Source: Barthelona sp. PCE (Eukaryota > Metamonada: BaSk clade). From it: a stretch of DNA of 64,000 bases. The stretch spans positions 186,001 to 250,000 of the forward strand of contig JAUFOR010000005.1 in NCBI GenBank assembly GCA_040285745.1. Reading direction: 5' to 3'. Positions 46,173 to 56,984 of this stretch are shown here, one piece after another; the stretch's first letter is position 1, and every line of letters begins with the position of its first letter. A program made the position numbers and the translations under genes. The notes beneath the pieces are model-generated. The model was given only the letters and a program-made list of their open reading frames with translations, was not told where the DNA came from and made no database searches.

Positions 46173-46766
46173 ATGGAATCGGTTCAGAAATATTCCTACG
46201 CCATGGTGTGTTCATCCAACATGAACAGATCAATGGCAGCACACAAAATATTAATTTCAGCAGATGAGCAATTTGATTGCCGTTCATACGGAACTGGTGA
46301 TGTAGTAAGGCTTCCACATAGAAATCCACGCCAGACAAACGATTTTAAATTTAACGTAGCTTATCAGACAATGCACGACAAATTGAGCGAAAGTAATCAC
46401 CGTGTGTACACTGAAATGGGTGTTCTTGGTATGCTAGAGCGTAACGCGTCAATCAAGAGCCACCCTGAGCGGTTTACAGACCTATCTAATCACGTTGATT
46501 TCATCATCTGCTTCCAGCCCAAAGTCTTTGATCAGGTACTCGAGGATTTACGTAGAAAGGGAATCGTTCATGGTGGGAAGATGTCTTATGTCATCAATTT
46601 TGACACAATTGATAGCCTAGATAATGCAGAACAATCAGCAAAGTATGTATACGAGTTTGTGAAGAAGCTAGAAGGTCTGAACGATTTAAGTGAACTAAGT
46701 GAGGTAATCGAGGACTTCCAATTGAACATACCAATAGAAATGATGTGGACAGTTACCATCGTGTAG
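46173..46766 (+). CDS. SSU72: SSU72 RNA polymerase II CTD phosphatase
   Basis: 197 residues from the ATG at 46173 (MESVQKYSYAMVCSSNMNRS). The CX5R phosphatase loop is C13-SSNMN-R19, set in the SSU72-specific AMVCSSNMNRSMAAH context. Further family blocks are SYGTGDVVRLP, the VYTEMGVLGMLERN stretch and KSHPERF. SSU72 removes Ser5 (and Ser7) phosphates from the Pol II CTD, is part of the cleavage-polyadenylation factor, and requires cis-proline. The C-terminus (FQLNIPIEMMWTVTIV) is unusual in its last few residues. Confidence 0.93.
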   Translation: MESVQKYSYAMVCSSNMNRSMAAHKILISADEQFDCRSYGTGDVVRLPHRNPRQTNDFKFNVAYQTMHDKLSESNHRVYTEMGVLGMLERNASIKSHPERFTDLSNHVDFIICFQPKVFDQVLEDLRRKGIVHGGKMSYVINFDTIDSLDNAEQSAKYVYEFVKKLEGLNDLSELSEVIEDFQLNIPIEMMWTVTIV

Positions 46767-46929
46767 AAAACGAAACTTTTCTTCCATTTCAATCCTAAAC
46801 TGTCGATATCTGGATAAATAGTCATAAAGCGGAAAAGCACACACTAAGCGATCATACAAATATGCAAATGTGTTATTGGCAGATGTAAACAATTTTTCTT
46901 GTTATTTCAAGTATTTTTGACTTTAAAAT

Positions 46930-48474
46930 ATGCCAAAAGTCACAGCACAAGTCAATAAACTCAACTGGACCCCTGATATTTTACCTGAAAGCACTTTGCT
47001 GGGCAAGTTTTCTTTCGGGTACGTTCAGCGTGTAACTGATGATGAGGTGTGTTATGATGTACCCCAGATCATCCCTATTCAAACTAAGACGCACTTTCAT
47101 GGTTCATACAACATAAAACGCATTTGTGGTGTTGAGAATCGCTTTATGTCTGTCACACAACCTTTGAAACACATGATCATGTTAGACGAGGAGGGAAACG
47201 ACTGTTCAGATGTTTTCATGTTATCAGAACCTAGTGAAGGTGTTTTTTATGATGATATTTTTGTACTTAACCCTTTTCATGGATTTGTTTTCCACGATGA
47301 GAACGTCTCCAAATTTGAAATTAAAGGTACAACCATCACGCTCACGCCTTACGATTTGACCCCTGAGGACCTTGTCTTTCTTCTTAATGGAGAAATGTTC
47401 TTCAAAGGTACAGATTCGTTTTCGTACGATTGCGAAAATTTTTCCTTTGAAATGAATGAATTGATTCATATACCGGAGCCAGGAACCAAAGGTGCACCTA
47501 TTCCACTCGCTAACATTAACTGTTACCTTGCTACCGATTTTAACCCACTTGAAAAGTTTCCTCTCATAAAGGAATTCGTTTTGTTGTATAATGATAGCGA
47601 AACAAAAGAGTTTGTTGTTCACGATCTGCTGCACCACCACCCTTCGTTTACTGAATTCCTTGAAGAAAACAGACAGCTCATTGATCTTAAACAGGTGAAT
47701 TTATTGGAGCTCAATGTCTACGCATCGACTGTACGTTTGATGTTCAATCTTTCCGATAAAAGCACCCTTGTCTTGAATATGATGCATGATATTATTGAGA
47801 TCCAGAGATTTGAAGAGGTGTTCTTTGTTTACACCAACCAATTAATGGCTAGTAATGTTTCGCTTCTTAAAGATCTCAAATTTTATACCGTAAACAAGAG
47901 TAAGAACGAAATGAACATATATGACGCAAGCGTGTACCACGTGCAAGGTCCTGTATTGCGAGATTTGACGAATTTCTATAGTGTGCATGATGGTATTGTT
48001 TATCTAACTGAGTATGGTCTCTTTTACTTATCCTTCGGGTCCAAAACAGTCCATTACCACCGCCACCCATGCTATAAATTCCATGACGGTGCTGTAGCCG
48101 AACCTAACAGCATGTTTTGTATGTTCAATCATTGTGATTTCAAGTATGCTCGTTTCGAAATGTATCGAGGTAATTGCACTGGTAGACAGCTTGACGGCAT
48201 GGTGCAGTGGCGCAGCAGGCCCAGGACACATAAAGCTCTCCAAGAAGCATTGAATGAGTTGGAGTACGAATATTCATTCAGAACGGGCCGTCTTGAGAAT
48301 CCAACATTTTCTGTGAACAGCGAGACTGGTGATGTTTCAATGTATAATTATGACGGAAACGGAGCTATTCGTGAGATAAGATGGAATTCAATATCAGGAA
48401 ATGCAAGTGAAAATGTCATTGTCCTTAAAGATTTCTTTGCAACCTGCCAATGGAACGATATTGAGTTACTTTAA
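46930..48474 (+). CDS. MPR-family protein D (short member)
   Basis: 514 residues, starting MPKVTAQVNKLNWTPD (Lys replaces the usual Arg). It is shorter than the others and lacks an obvious TPG block, but it is beta-rich throughout and ends with the same type of tail, VIVLKDFFATCQWNDIELL, aligning with the L-x-x-F-(L/F)-x-x-(C/A/S) motif. Family membership rests on the start, the tail and the location beside other members; overall similarity is low. It is convergent with the next MPR gene, with only 18 bases between stops. Confidence 0.7.
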   Translation: MPKVTAQVNKLNWTPDILPESTLLGKFSFGYVQRVTDDEVCYDVPQIIPIQTKTHFHGSYNIKRICGVENRFMSVTQPLKHMIMLDEEGNDCSDVFMLSEPSEGVFYDDIFVLNPFHGFVFHDENVSKFEIKGTTITLTPYDLTPEDLVFLLNGEMFFKGTDSFSYDCENFSFEMNELIHIPEPGTKGAPIPLANINCYLATDFNPLEKFPLIKEFVLLYNDSETKEFVVHDLLHHHPSFTEFLEENRQLIDLKQVNLLELNVYASTVRLMFNLSDKSTLVLNMMHDIIEIQRFEEVFFVYTNQLMASNVSLLKDLKFYTVNKSKNEMNIYDASVYHVQGPVLRDLTNFYSVHDGIVYLTEYGLFYLSFGSKTVHYHRHPCYKFHDGAVAEPNSMFCMFNHCDFKYARFEMYRGNCTGRQLDGMVQWRSRPRTHKALQEALNELEYEYSFRTGRLENPTFSVNSETGDVSMYNYDGNGAIREIRWNSISGNASENVIVLKDFFATCQWNDIELL

Positions 48475-48492
48475 TATGAGATGTAGAAAACG

Positions 48493-50400
48493 TCACTTGT
48501 ATTTTTCAAAAGAGTTGAAGACTGAAACTTTGCAGTTCAAGAGGAAACGACGTATATCTATTGTTCTTTCAACGTCAGTAAATGTTCTATAATTTGAATT
48601 AAACATTAATATGTTCATTTTAACATTAAAATCAGTCATTTCTCTATGACAAGTGACCAAGACCCCAGGTTGTGGTGAAACAACAGTAAATTTTGTATTC
48701 TTCCCAACATGGGTACAGTTGTGATATGTTTTTGGTATTTCAACAGCAAATTGATCATTATTACAGTCAAAAAAATGTAAACTTCCATTGATAACAATTG
48801 CTCCCCGACCAACAAACATTGGAACGTGTTGACCCTCCTTTCTGAACTCAATAAGCTCAATGAAAGACTTTAAACCGTAATCGAAACGCATATATACTCG
48901 ATTTTGTCCAAGGCTTATCATAATCTCCTCCTGGCAATATGGATTGCACATGATCCTGAATATTCTCCCATTGACGTTGAACGATTCGAATATCTTAACT
49001 ATCCCTTCGTCATCCAATATAACAACCGAGAAATTGTTGTTGTTAAAGAAAAAAACAAAATTTCCGTTCAACTGTATGGCTTGTAAAATGCTCATATCCA
49101 TACTTACAATATATGCATCGTTGACAAATAATCTATATTTAGCTTCGCCTTCTTCATCAATATTGGGCTTCACATCAACCATAAACTTACAGTTGCACTT
49201 CTGAAATCCACCCTTTGGAAAGCATCTAAATTGCGAATCGCCCCAGTAGAGAAACTTTGAAACAGGTGACTCAACAACATAACAATTCAGCCACCTCCCA
49301 ATGCTACAGTCATAAAAATGGTCTACCCTCTTCAAAACACATCCTTTATACTTATTTGTTGGAATAAAAAACGTAACAGTACCCGTGTAAAAGTCCCACA
49401 GGGCACTGTTGGCTTCGAATTTAATGAAATTCAGCTTTTGCTGTAAGAAATTCAAGTATCTCCTCGAAGTACACGTTGTGTTTTCAATTGAAAACATGCC
49501 ACGTATATTATGTCTCATAAGAGGATAAAACAACGTCATACCATTAATATGGTCCATAGAATATATTTTGTTATTCAACTGCACAAAATTCCACTGTTTG
49601 CAACAAATCCCATTGTTAAACACAGGCATGCTGGCCATTTCGCACACATGAACTCCCTCAACCCTCACAACTGACTTGTAACACTTTTTGTAAAACTCAA
49701 TTTCTCTTCTGACCAGTTCACTAGATTGATAGAAAAACTTATCTCCGCTGCGAAATATCACCCTGTTATCACCAGGTGTCTTATCCAGGGAATGAAAAGA
49801 CTGTCCCATAAGAGGGTGATCATCTTCTAAAAAAGGGATGCAATCATCATCGAAAGAGAGGATATGGTGAATCTGTTTCGCGTTTGAATGGATTAAGTAG
49901 GTTAAGTTATCCTGTACAAGTAATGAATACACCTGATACCTACCGTAGTGAACTAATCTATCATAAAGCTGTAGTTCATACACCTGTCTCAATTCCATAT
50001 CAAATAAGCTCACAAAACCAGCCCCGCTTCCAAATATCCAATATCTCCTATTCAGAAGGTGCCCATCCATCAACTCATCGTCTTCGAATAAAAACTGATT
50101 GATGCAAGAAAACTCACCGTCATTAAACTCAAAAACTTCCACCCCAAATACAACGTCATCAAACTTCTCATAGCGATAAAATACACTTGGTTCCTGTATT
50201 GATGCCTGCAAGTTAGATGTTTCACAGTCTATATCATTGGGCAAACTGCTATCCGGACCAGCTACAATCCCATCATCACATTTAGTGACTATTTGAAACA
50301 AATTCTGGTTCAAAGAATCATCTGTGCTGAACATTACCAACCAGTCGCCGAATAAACTGTAGGAAATATCATCTCCGTGATGTTTAATCAGCCTTGGCAT
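48493..50400 (-). CDS. MPR-family protein E (unknown function)
   Basis: 635 residues from the ATG at 50400 (MPRLIKHHGDDISYSLFGDW). It shares with the genes at 36355 and 38346 the block QEPSVFYRYEKF, VFEFNDGEFSC, LLNRRYWIFG, SLDKTPGDNRVIFRSG, NPYCQEEIMISLGQ and the tail TIDIRRFLLNCKVSVFNSF. These positions match in order and spacing, which is the best evidence that the family is a true homologous group. It is beta-rich with no membrane segment. It is divergent from the next MPR gene, 225 bases between starts. Confidence 0.85.
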   Translation of the reverse strand: MPRLIKHHGDDISYSLFGDWLVMFSTDDSLNQNLFQIVTKCDDGIVAGPDSSLPNDIDCETSNLQASIQEPSVFYRYEKFDDVVFGVEVFEFNDGEFSCINQFLFEDDELMDGHLLNRRYWIFGSGAGFVSLFDMELRQVYELQLYDRLVHYGRYQVYSLLVQDNLTYLIHSNAKQIHHILSFDDDCIPFLEDDHPLMGQSFHSLDKTPGDNRVIFRSGDKFFYQSSELVRREIEFYKKCYKSVVRVEGVHVCEMASMPVFNNGICCKQWNFVQLNNKIYSMDHINGMTLFYPLMRHNIRGMFSIENTTCTSRRYLNFLQQKLNFIKFEANSALWDFYTGTVTFFIPTNKYKGCVLKRVDHFYDCSIGRWLNCYVVESPVSKFLYWGDSQFRCFPKGGFQKCNCKFMVDVKPNIDEEGEAKYRLFVNDAYIVSMDMSILQAIQLNGNFVFFFNNNNFSVVILDDEGIVKIFESFNVNGRIFRIMCNPYCQEEIMISLGQNRVYMRFDYGLKSFIELIEFRKEGQHVPMFVGRGAIVINGSLHFFDCNNDQFAVEIPKTYHNCTHVGKNTKFTVVSPQPGVLVTCHREMTDFNVKMNILMFNSNYRTFTDVERTIDIRRFLLNCKVSVFNSFEKYK

Positions 50401-50625
50401 AAAACAATCCTTTATAATATATGCAGATAATCTCCCTTAAATTCAAATCTAACGTTTTTCAACTGAAAATTACCCCTAAAATAATCGTGAAAAAGAAAAA
50501 ACACCAATGTTCCACTTTTTTACCTAACCTGACCATCTGCAATTCACAAGTATATATAGACAAACTAATTGATCAACATTATAATGTCAAAGAGTTGCTT
50601 TTCCAAAATACCTCCTTTCTATCAC

Positions 50626-52458
50626 ATGCCAAGAGTGACATCTTTGCAGACGAGTTATGGTCATATTTTTCCTATTACTGGGGGCAAAAGAATTGTTTTG
50701 AGCAATCATGAACCGATCAAGAAAAGAATTGCAATAAATCTGGGAGGTGCACTTGATGTTCCAAAAGACTTGGTGAAATCACTCACATGGACTTCCCTAT
50801 GCAATGAATATTACAGTAGAGGACAAGAACATTTCAATTTTCACTCAATTTCATATAATGGAGCTGTAGAAACAACTCCATGCGAGTATCCAATCCATGA
50901 ATGGGATTTATACTGCCCTGGGTTTACTAGAAATAGATTAGAGATAAGTGGAATGATTTTTTTTGACCAAAAAAATGAGACAGCCTTTGAGCCATTTCCC
51001 GAGCTTTCTAATCGTGATAATATGTACAACTATTCCAATTTTCTGTTTAGTTATACAGATGATATGTTAACGGTCGCCTTTTGTGATCCAAACTCAAAGC
51101 AGATTGGAAAACAGGTTTTTCCTGATATCTCACGGTTAGAGTTTCATAGTCGCCTATGCAACTGTCCATGCACTGATATATGGAGCGTAAATGGCAAAAC
51201 ATACCGTGCAGAGTTGGTGAACGGAATTATTGAACTGGATTTGATTCATAATAAGTCACTCCCAAGCAACGCTGATTCGTGTTATTATGACGGTTCAGGT
51301 TATTATTTCTCTGCCTTTGGGCAAGGAGTGTTTGCTCTAGTAGATGGTTCCATTATATTTGACATTGGAAGCAACAATGTGTTGGATTTCATAGGCACTA
51401 GTGAAGGAAATGTACTATGTCGTACGAAAGATCATTGTTTGCACCAGTTTTCTGTTGAATTTGTTACAGAACCAATGTTTGAACTGGCTGTTAATGAGAA
51501 ATTGAACTGCACATGTCATACTCCAGTTTTACACATTGATATGTTCGATACAAAGGTTCTTCTTGACATTTTTGGTTCTGGGGACACATTTTATCTTATA
51601 TATAAATATCAAGGAAAAATGAACACAATCCACACCGCTAGTGTTGATGATGAAGGTGTTCTACCATCAATTTTTATGTATAGGGAGGAAAGTGGAATAT
51701 ACTATGTTACAGACAGCCACTTTAATCAATTATACAAAGTATCTTCCATTATTGATTGGACAATTTGTGAATTTTCGACAGAACGAGCAGTATGGGTAAA
51801 CAATAATAGACTGTATATGTCGAACAAGTCAGATGAAAAAATTCTAATAATGGAATCAGATGATGATAACATTGAAGATGTCCAATTAGTTAACGATGTA
51901 GTATGGTTGTTCACAGACTCAAGCAAAATATATTTCATTGAGATTAATAGTAATAATTTCGCAACCCTTGAGTTAGAATTAGACTGGTGGTGTAGCACTG
52001 TTAATTGTTTTAATAGTAATATAAATATTTCAGAGGTAGCAGTAGTTGATGAGTTTGGATTGGATATGGATGATGAGGTGCTTAAGGTGATATTTTACAA
52101 AGACAATTCACTTCATGTATGTGATTGGAACTATGATAATACGAGGGGAAATATATTATTTTTAAACGAAAACACGTGGATTGTTGACAATTTTTTGTTT
52201 AAATTTGATTTTGAATCTGAAACTGTCATTCAAATAGGAACTATCTACATAGGTGTTGAACGCTATACTCAATTTATACTGCGAAAAAATGTTCTTTGCA
52301 CACTTCAACCCGAAACAAGAGATTACAGCATCTTCTATCGTACGTTTGAATGGATTCCGTCATCAGAGGATTTTGTTGTTAAGGATAATTTTATAAATCT
52401 GTTGGAGTTTTTCAAAAATGCAAAGCACGCCCATTATGATACCTACATCCATGTTTGA
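50626..52458 (+). CDS. MPR-family protein F (unknown function)
   Basis: 610 residues from the ATG at 50626 (MPRVTSLQTSYGHIFPITGG); ATGs at 50569 and 50584 are in frame but the MPR start is preferred by comparison with paralogs. It is beta-rich. Cys-containing stretches (RLCNCPCTDIWSV, LNCTCHTPVLHID) are unlike the other members. It ends FINLLEFFKNAKHAHYDTY, again an L-x-x-F-F-x-x-A helix. It lies 70 bases before the left arm of the large inverted repeat. Confidence 0.82.
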   Translation: MPRVTSLQTSYGHIFPITGGKRIVLSNHEPIKKRIAINLGGALDVPKDLVKSLTWTSLCNEYYSRGQEHFNFHSISYNGAVETTPCEYPIHEWDLYCPGFTRNRLEISGMIFFDQKNETAFEPFPELSNRDNMYNYSNFLFSYTDDMLTVAFCDPNSKQIGKQVFPDISRLEFHSRLCNCPCTDIWSVNGKTYRAELVNGIIELDLIHNKSLPSNADSCYYDGSGYYFSAFGQGVFALVDGSIIFDIGSNNVLDFIGTSEGNVLCRTKDHCLHQFSVEFVTEPMFELAVNEKLNCTCHTPVLHIDMFDTKVLLDIFGSGDTFYLIYKYQGKMNTIHTASVDDEGVLPSIFMYREESGIYYVTDSHFNQLYKVSSIIDWTICEFSTERAVWVNNNRLYMSNKSDEKILIMESDDDNIEDVQLVNDVVWLFTDSSKIYFIEINSNNFATLELELDWWCSTVNCFNSNINISEVAVVDEFGLDMDDEVLKVIFYKDNSLHVCDWNYDNTRGNILFLNENTWIVDNFLFKFDFESETVIQIGTIYIGVERYTQFILRKNVLCTLQPETRDYSIFYRTFEWIPSSEDFVVKDNFINLLEFFKNAKHAHYDTYIHV

Positions 52459-52826
52459 CTAAATCACAGCTTGATCCGATATTGAAACACGCATGCTTTG
52501 CAACGTTGGGGTAAGTTCCTAAGATCGTGACTTCACAAGGGCTGAGATCTCTCGATACATGCATGTTTACTGACAGATATCCAGTTGGATGGCGTGAATA
52601 ACTTCCTAAGCTCGAGGTCGGGTAATTGAGTTCCCACCCCATAAAAAATAGTAAAAAAGAGAAATCCGGAATGTACGATAAAGGACGTAATTCGGACAGC
52701 ACATTCATGAGTCACAGATTCACTCTGCCATGAGTTCCGTCAACCACATGCTTCCATCATTCAACAACTCTGCCATGAGTTCCGTCAACCACATGCTTCC
52801 ATCATTCAACATTCAACAAAAAAATA

Positions 52827-52939
52827 TACCTGGACGAGGAATCGAACCTAGAATAAGTGGATTCATTAGAAAAAGGTGGAATTTTCTGCTATGAGTCTTT
52901 TCGAGAGGAGAAATTCTCCTTTAAAAACTAGGTACAGGT
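52827..52939 (-). ncRNA. Possible Pol III RNA with box B (left copy)
   Basis: Reverse-complement twin of 56985-57097; see that entry for structure. It has the same GGTTCGATTCC core, paired ends and following T run on the minus strand. Confidence 0.35.
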
Positions 52940-52976
52940 ACTTTTAATAGTAAGTTTAATAAGTAATTATTAAAAA

Positions 52977-53049
52977 CTTCCCCACGGGGAATCGAACCCC
53001 GGTCTCCAGAGTGAGAATCTGGGATCATAAACCACTAAACGATGGAGAA
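52977..53049 (-). tRNA. tRNA-Glu (CTC), left copy
   Basis: Exact reverse complement of the tRNA at 56875-56947. It has a full cloverleaf with acceptor TTCTCCA/TGGGGAA, anticodon loop TTCTCAC (CTC) and T-arm CGGGG-TTCGATT-CCCCG. It is followed on the minus strand by a T run suitable for Pol III termination. Confidence 0.93.
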
Positions 53050-53586
53050 TTATTTTGACCAGAAATTGATGTTAAGAAGTATAAAAATCAATCCTGTAAA
53101 TTTTGGGTTGTCAGATCTTCGTTCTCCATCAATACCTTCGAATATTGACTAACTATCGCACATACACGGTTTTCAGAGTAATTAAGGGTCAAACATTCGT
53201 TATCTAATCAATTTAAAGAAATTAAAAAATAAATAAAAAATAATAGGAAAATGCTAATACAATTTTTTAAAATTGCATGCAAAATATTTATCCGCTAATA
53301 TTTTTATTCGTAGCATTGTATCTTTTACTGAAAGCCTAAGATGGGTGTTCACATCTTTTAATGGAAGAGCTAAAGAGCGAATAGCATCGTAGTTGAATCG
53401 ATACCAAGTGAAAAAGTAAATAATATGAAGGTGTTTACAAACAAGCAATTTATTTATCATTTTACCACTTTTGGGCACGTGTCAAACATATATTCATCTA
53501 ATATATTCAACATTAGTACAACTCAAATAATATTTTGAATCATACAATGCAAAGAACTGTAATTACCAAAAAAAATATTTCAATAA

Positions 53587-55466
53587 CTATAAAGATTTAG
53601 TTGAAAAGAAAAAGTCAGAAAGAACTGTAAAATGCGAATGTTGCAAGAAATCAAGCAATTTCACACAGAAAGGTTCAAAGTTAAATGAATCACTACTGCT
53701 ATTGTAACTAATGTAATGTCCATTGATTTGAAGGTTGGTAACTACTCTATCTATCCGAATCGCACCATGTTCTCTGTTGCATATCCAAGCACTGTTTTCC
53801 TCATAAGGTAATGTTGCCGACATAAGTTCATAACCATCATCAAGAGTACAAGTAAAAACTTGATCATCAATAATAAGTGTATTTTCATCAATGAACTGCA
53901 TACAGTTCGGTTTTTTTTGGAGTTCTAATGTATATTCAGTTACATTTCCATTCTCGAAATCAAAAGATATGAAGTGAACAATTCCTTCATTGTTATACCC
54001 AATAAAAGTATTAGGAGCCCATGGATTAATCGTCATTTCGCTAATTTTTGTATTTTCAAAGGTTATTGCCTTGCTAAAACCGCCAATTGAATCAAAAAGA
54101 AAAGCAGTAACAATACCTGACATGGACACAACATATCCAACATCTCCTTCAATATACATTTTAGATGTTCGCCTGTGCTCAAACATGGAACCATTTTTAA
54201 AAATGATACAGCGTCTTCCATCAATTAAGAGGTGTTTTTCACTTGCCACTGCATCTGCAAACCATGCATCGTTTTCTAAATGTGTTAAATACGTACTATA
54301 CAATATTTTTTGCGTATATAGATCATATACATCCACCATTTCAAATTTAACTCTGTACTGAACAAAAACCTTTTCACCAACAAAAACTAAATTTTTGATC
54401 TTTTCGTAGCATCCTTTAAAAGCCATCACTGCATTTGTCTTACAAAACGAATTAACAAATATGTACATATTACTTGTTGCAAAACAGGGTAATTTCATTT
54501 CGGAAGGTTTATACAACTCGGCGTAATCACCAATTGTAAACAAAGTTGATGGTTGAGCTTTTGTGACATAAATACGGTGCATAGCACCATTTGTATACAT
54601 AAAAAGCTCCTCATCTTTTGACATCAGTCTTTCTATAGTTGTGCACGTGGAGTCGGTGTGAATACCAATACTCGAAACGGTGTACATACACTTCATTAAA
54701 GGAGAAATTAAACAAAGTACAGAATCAGTGTATATTGCACTAACACTGCAATAACAAATATCATAAGGTAATTTTTCCAAATATAAATACTCGTCTGCCA
54801 AAAAAGGAACTCCTTCATTGTCTGCAATGAAAAATGCGTGTTTGTTATATATAATAACATCTTTATATACAGTATGACCATAGATACGCATTGAAATTGT
54901 TTGATGACTGTTTGGATTGAATATTCTATTTAAAACTTTGTGCTCCATTATGCAACTCTTGAGTAAACCTGCTTCATTAAGATATACTCCGATAAGATTG
55001 TTTCCATCTATACAAACAGTAAAGTAACAGTCACGTACTCTACCAGAACTAGAATTCACACAGCGAAATATCCCAACATCTTCTTCGCTGCAGTTTTGAA
55101 GAGAAATCGGTACGTCTCCTCTGCACTCGGTGACTAAATACTGATCTCCGATGATATATTCAATTTCTTTTTCGCCTTCATACTTAATATCATGGCTGAA
55201 AAAGAACTCACCATCAAATAGTTCAAAAAAACTAATTTTCCATCATTAAAATCGTAGAACAGCGATGAACAACGACACTGCTTTGGTAGGAAAGGTATTT
55301 TCTTAGCATTGGCTTCACTATGAACGATAATAGGAGGTGGTGGAATCATTCCTAGCTGTTCTTGCTGTATGATGGAAAATTGAGTCCCAAATCTTGGCAA
55401 ATAGGATGTGTTCGTAACTAAATTGCCCTGCTTGGTTATAAAATCTGCTTGAATGAAACGAGGCAT
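53587..55466 (-). pseudogene. MPR-family gene G, frameshifted
   Basis: It starts MPRFIQADFITKQGNL at 55466 and runs 78 codons to LFYDFNDGKLVF, where the frame breaks at a run of seven T (minus strand; plus bases 55226-55232). Shifting at that run gives FELFDGEFFFSHDI, which aligns with FEYFEGEFFIVN and VFEFNDGEFSC of intact paralogs. The second frame then stays open to the stop at 53587 and ends CVKLLDFLQHSHFTVLSDF, the family tail. So the whole gene is present with a single one-base defect in a homopolymer: a true recent mutation, a sequencing/assembly error, or slippage. It sits between the two arms of the inverted repeat. Confidence 0.8.
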
Positions 55467-55857
55467 GTGAAGAAAGATGGAAGATGCAATACATCTTATT
55501 CAGCAAATGAATCTATTGCTTACTTGCTGATTAGCCAACATATGTTATCAAAAAGGATTCAAAAAGTAATAAACTCTTTGCATAAACCCAATTTACAATT
55601 GAATACTTTTCTTTCAAAAAAAGGGTTTTAGAACAATTCTCAGCACAGCACTCAAGGGATCTGCCAGTTCCCGAACAATTATACTGAAGTAGATTTATAT
55701 GTCACCATTCCTAACTTCGAAGCAAAAATCCAACCAATTGAAATGCCACTATTTTTTCAGATGTGTGACTTCCAAGCTTTGAAAGTGGTAACTCAGCACT
55801 ATATCTGAACTTAAATCTGTTAAAAATTCTGTTTATAACCGTAAACATAGATGAGAA
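55467..55857. other. Spacer inside the inverted repeat loop, no gene seen
   Basis: About 390 AT-rich bases between the start of the frameshifted MPR gene and the right repeat arm. It has only short frames without family features and no counterpart on the left side. Confidence 0.5.
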
Positions 55858-56006
55858 AATGCTACGAATAAAAATATTAGCGGATAAATATTTTGCATGC
55901 AATTTTAAAAAATTGTATTAGCATTTTCCTATTATTTTTTATTTATTTTTTAATTTCTTTAAATTGATTAGATAACGAATGTTTGATCCTTAATTACTCT
56001 GAAAAC

Positions 56007-56530
56007 TGTAGTTGATGGCAATCGGAATCTTGATGCACCCGAAACCTAGATGACATACACTGATAGTGAGAGTTAAAGAATAATCCTAGCTAAGTTACTC
56101 GGACTCGAGTAACTGCTTTTCGATTTCTTTCCTGAATTCAAAAAATTAAAAAAGACAAAAAAACCAGAAAGTTAAATTTCAAGCATAATCTTCGAAACTT
56201 TTTGTTGTTTTTCCGTGAGCTTGGAAAAAACTACTCCGCACACATTCTGTGCTGGATTATCCAAGAAAGTCTTTCATCATCTTCTGCATAAATTATATCC
56301 TAGTGCAGAAAGAACGCAGGTAAGTTTTATCAAGAAATTTTACAAAAAATTTCATCATATTTTCTCAATAGCGAGACAGTTAGCCACTAATCATGGCTCT
56401 ACGGGTACGTAGCGTGCGGCGGTATCTTGATTGATCCGTACCCGTCCTGTCTAACGGTTCGTTCTGTCTGCCCTCCCAACATGCAGGCTGTCACTTCAGT
56501 AAACCATCCAAGGTGTAGGATAGAGGATAA
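56007..56530. other. 524-bp block present only in the right arm
   Basis: An unmatched segment between bases that are adjacent in the left arm. It contains a 65-codon frame (56215-56412, no good ATG) with a helical, basic look (HHLLHKLYPSAERTQ). It also has a GTAAGT...CAATAG stretch that could resemble an intron but lacks the branch motif of the three supported introns. I see no terminal inverted repeats. It could be an insertion here or a deletion on the left. Confidence 0.5.
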
Positions 56531-56568
56531 CGTGTATGTGCGATAGTTAGTCAATATTCGAAGGTATT

Positions 56569-56793
56569 CGTAGGAGGTTGTAAATTTACTTCGGAGTTAG
56601 ACACTTGTACGGGAGTTGCGAGCTCCCTCGAGTGCTGTGCTTGCACTGAGAATTGTTCTAGAGCCCTTTTTTTTAAAATAAAAGGGGAGAAAGAAATGAT
56701 GTAAGTACTCACAGAGTACAAGAGGGAAGACCGCGTGTCTACTCCTCAGTAGATTTACTCCTACGAAATAGCGTGTTATTCACAAGCGTGCCT
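56569..56793. mobile_element. 225-bp MITE-like block present only in the right arm
   Basis: Lies between GGTATT and GATGGAGAAC, which are adjacent in the left arm. Near its ends are imperfect inverted repeats: TTCGTAGGAG...GTAAAT at the 5' side and ATTTACTCCTACGAA at 56752-56766. The 3' repeat stops about 27 bases short of the block end and I see no target-site duplication, so a miniature inverted-repeat element is only a suggestion. Confidence 0.35.
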
Positions 56794-56874
56794 GATGGAG
56801 AACGAAGATCTGACAACCCAAAATTTACAGGATTGATTTTTATACTTCTTAACATCAATTTCTGGTCAAAATAA

Positions 56875-56947
56875 TTCTCCATCGTTTAGTGGTTTATGAT
56901 CCCAGATTCTCACTCTGGAGACCGGGGTTCGATTCCCCGTGGGGAAG
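56875..56947 (+). tRNA. tRNA-Glu (CTC), right copy
   Basis: 73 bases. The acceptor is TTCTCCA (56875-56881) paired with TGGGGAA (56940-56946, one T-G wobble), with a G discriminator. D-loop GTTTAGTGGTTTATGAT. Anticodon stem CCAGA/TCTGG around loop TTCTCAC, anticodon CTC at 56909-56911 (reads GAG, Glu). T-arm CGGGG-TTCGATT-CCCCG. Five T follow directly, a Pol III terminator. No intron. Confidence 0.95.
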
Positions 56948-56984
56948 TTTTTAATAATTACTTATTAAACTTACTATTAAAAGT

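Larger units (their letters stand above)
52528..53317. repeat. Left arm of large inverted repeat
   Basis: This 790-base arm is the near-exact reverse complement of pieces of 55858-57396. By hand I could follow it base by base and saw two mismatches. From the outside in it holds one reversed copy of the 295-bp satellite unit, the box-B element, tRNA-Glu(CTC), a unique spacer and an AT-rich segment. The right arm carries two extra blocks (524 and 225 bases) that are absent here. Confidence 0.9.

Noticed and set aside
56215-56412. Small basic protein possibly with a GTAAGT...CAATAG intron
   Set aside because: No ATG, no family similarity, and the supposed intron lacks the 12-base acceptor motif of the three supported introns.
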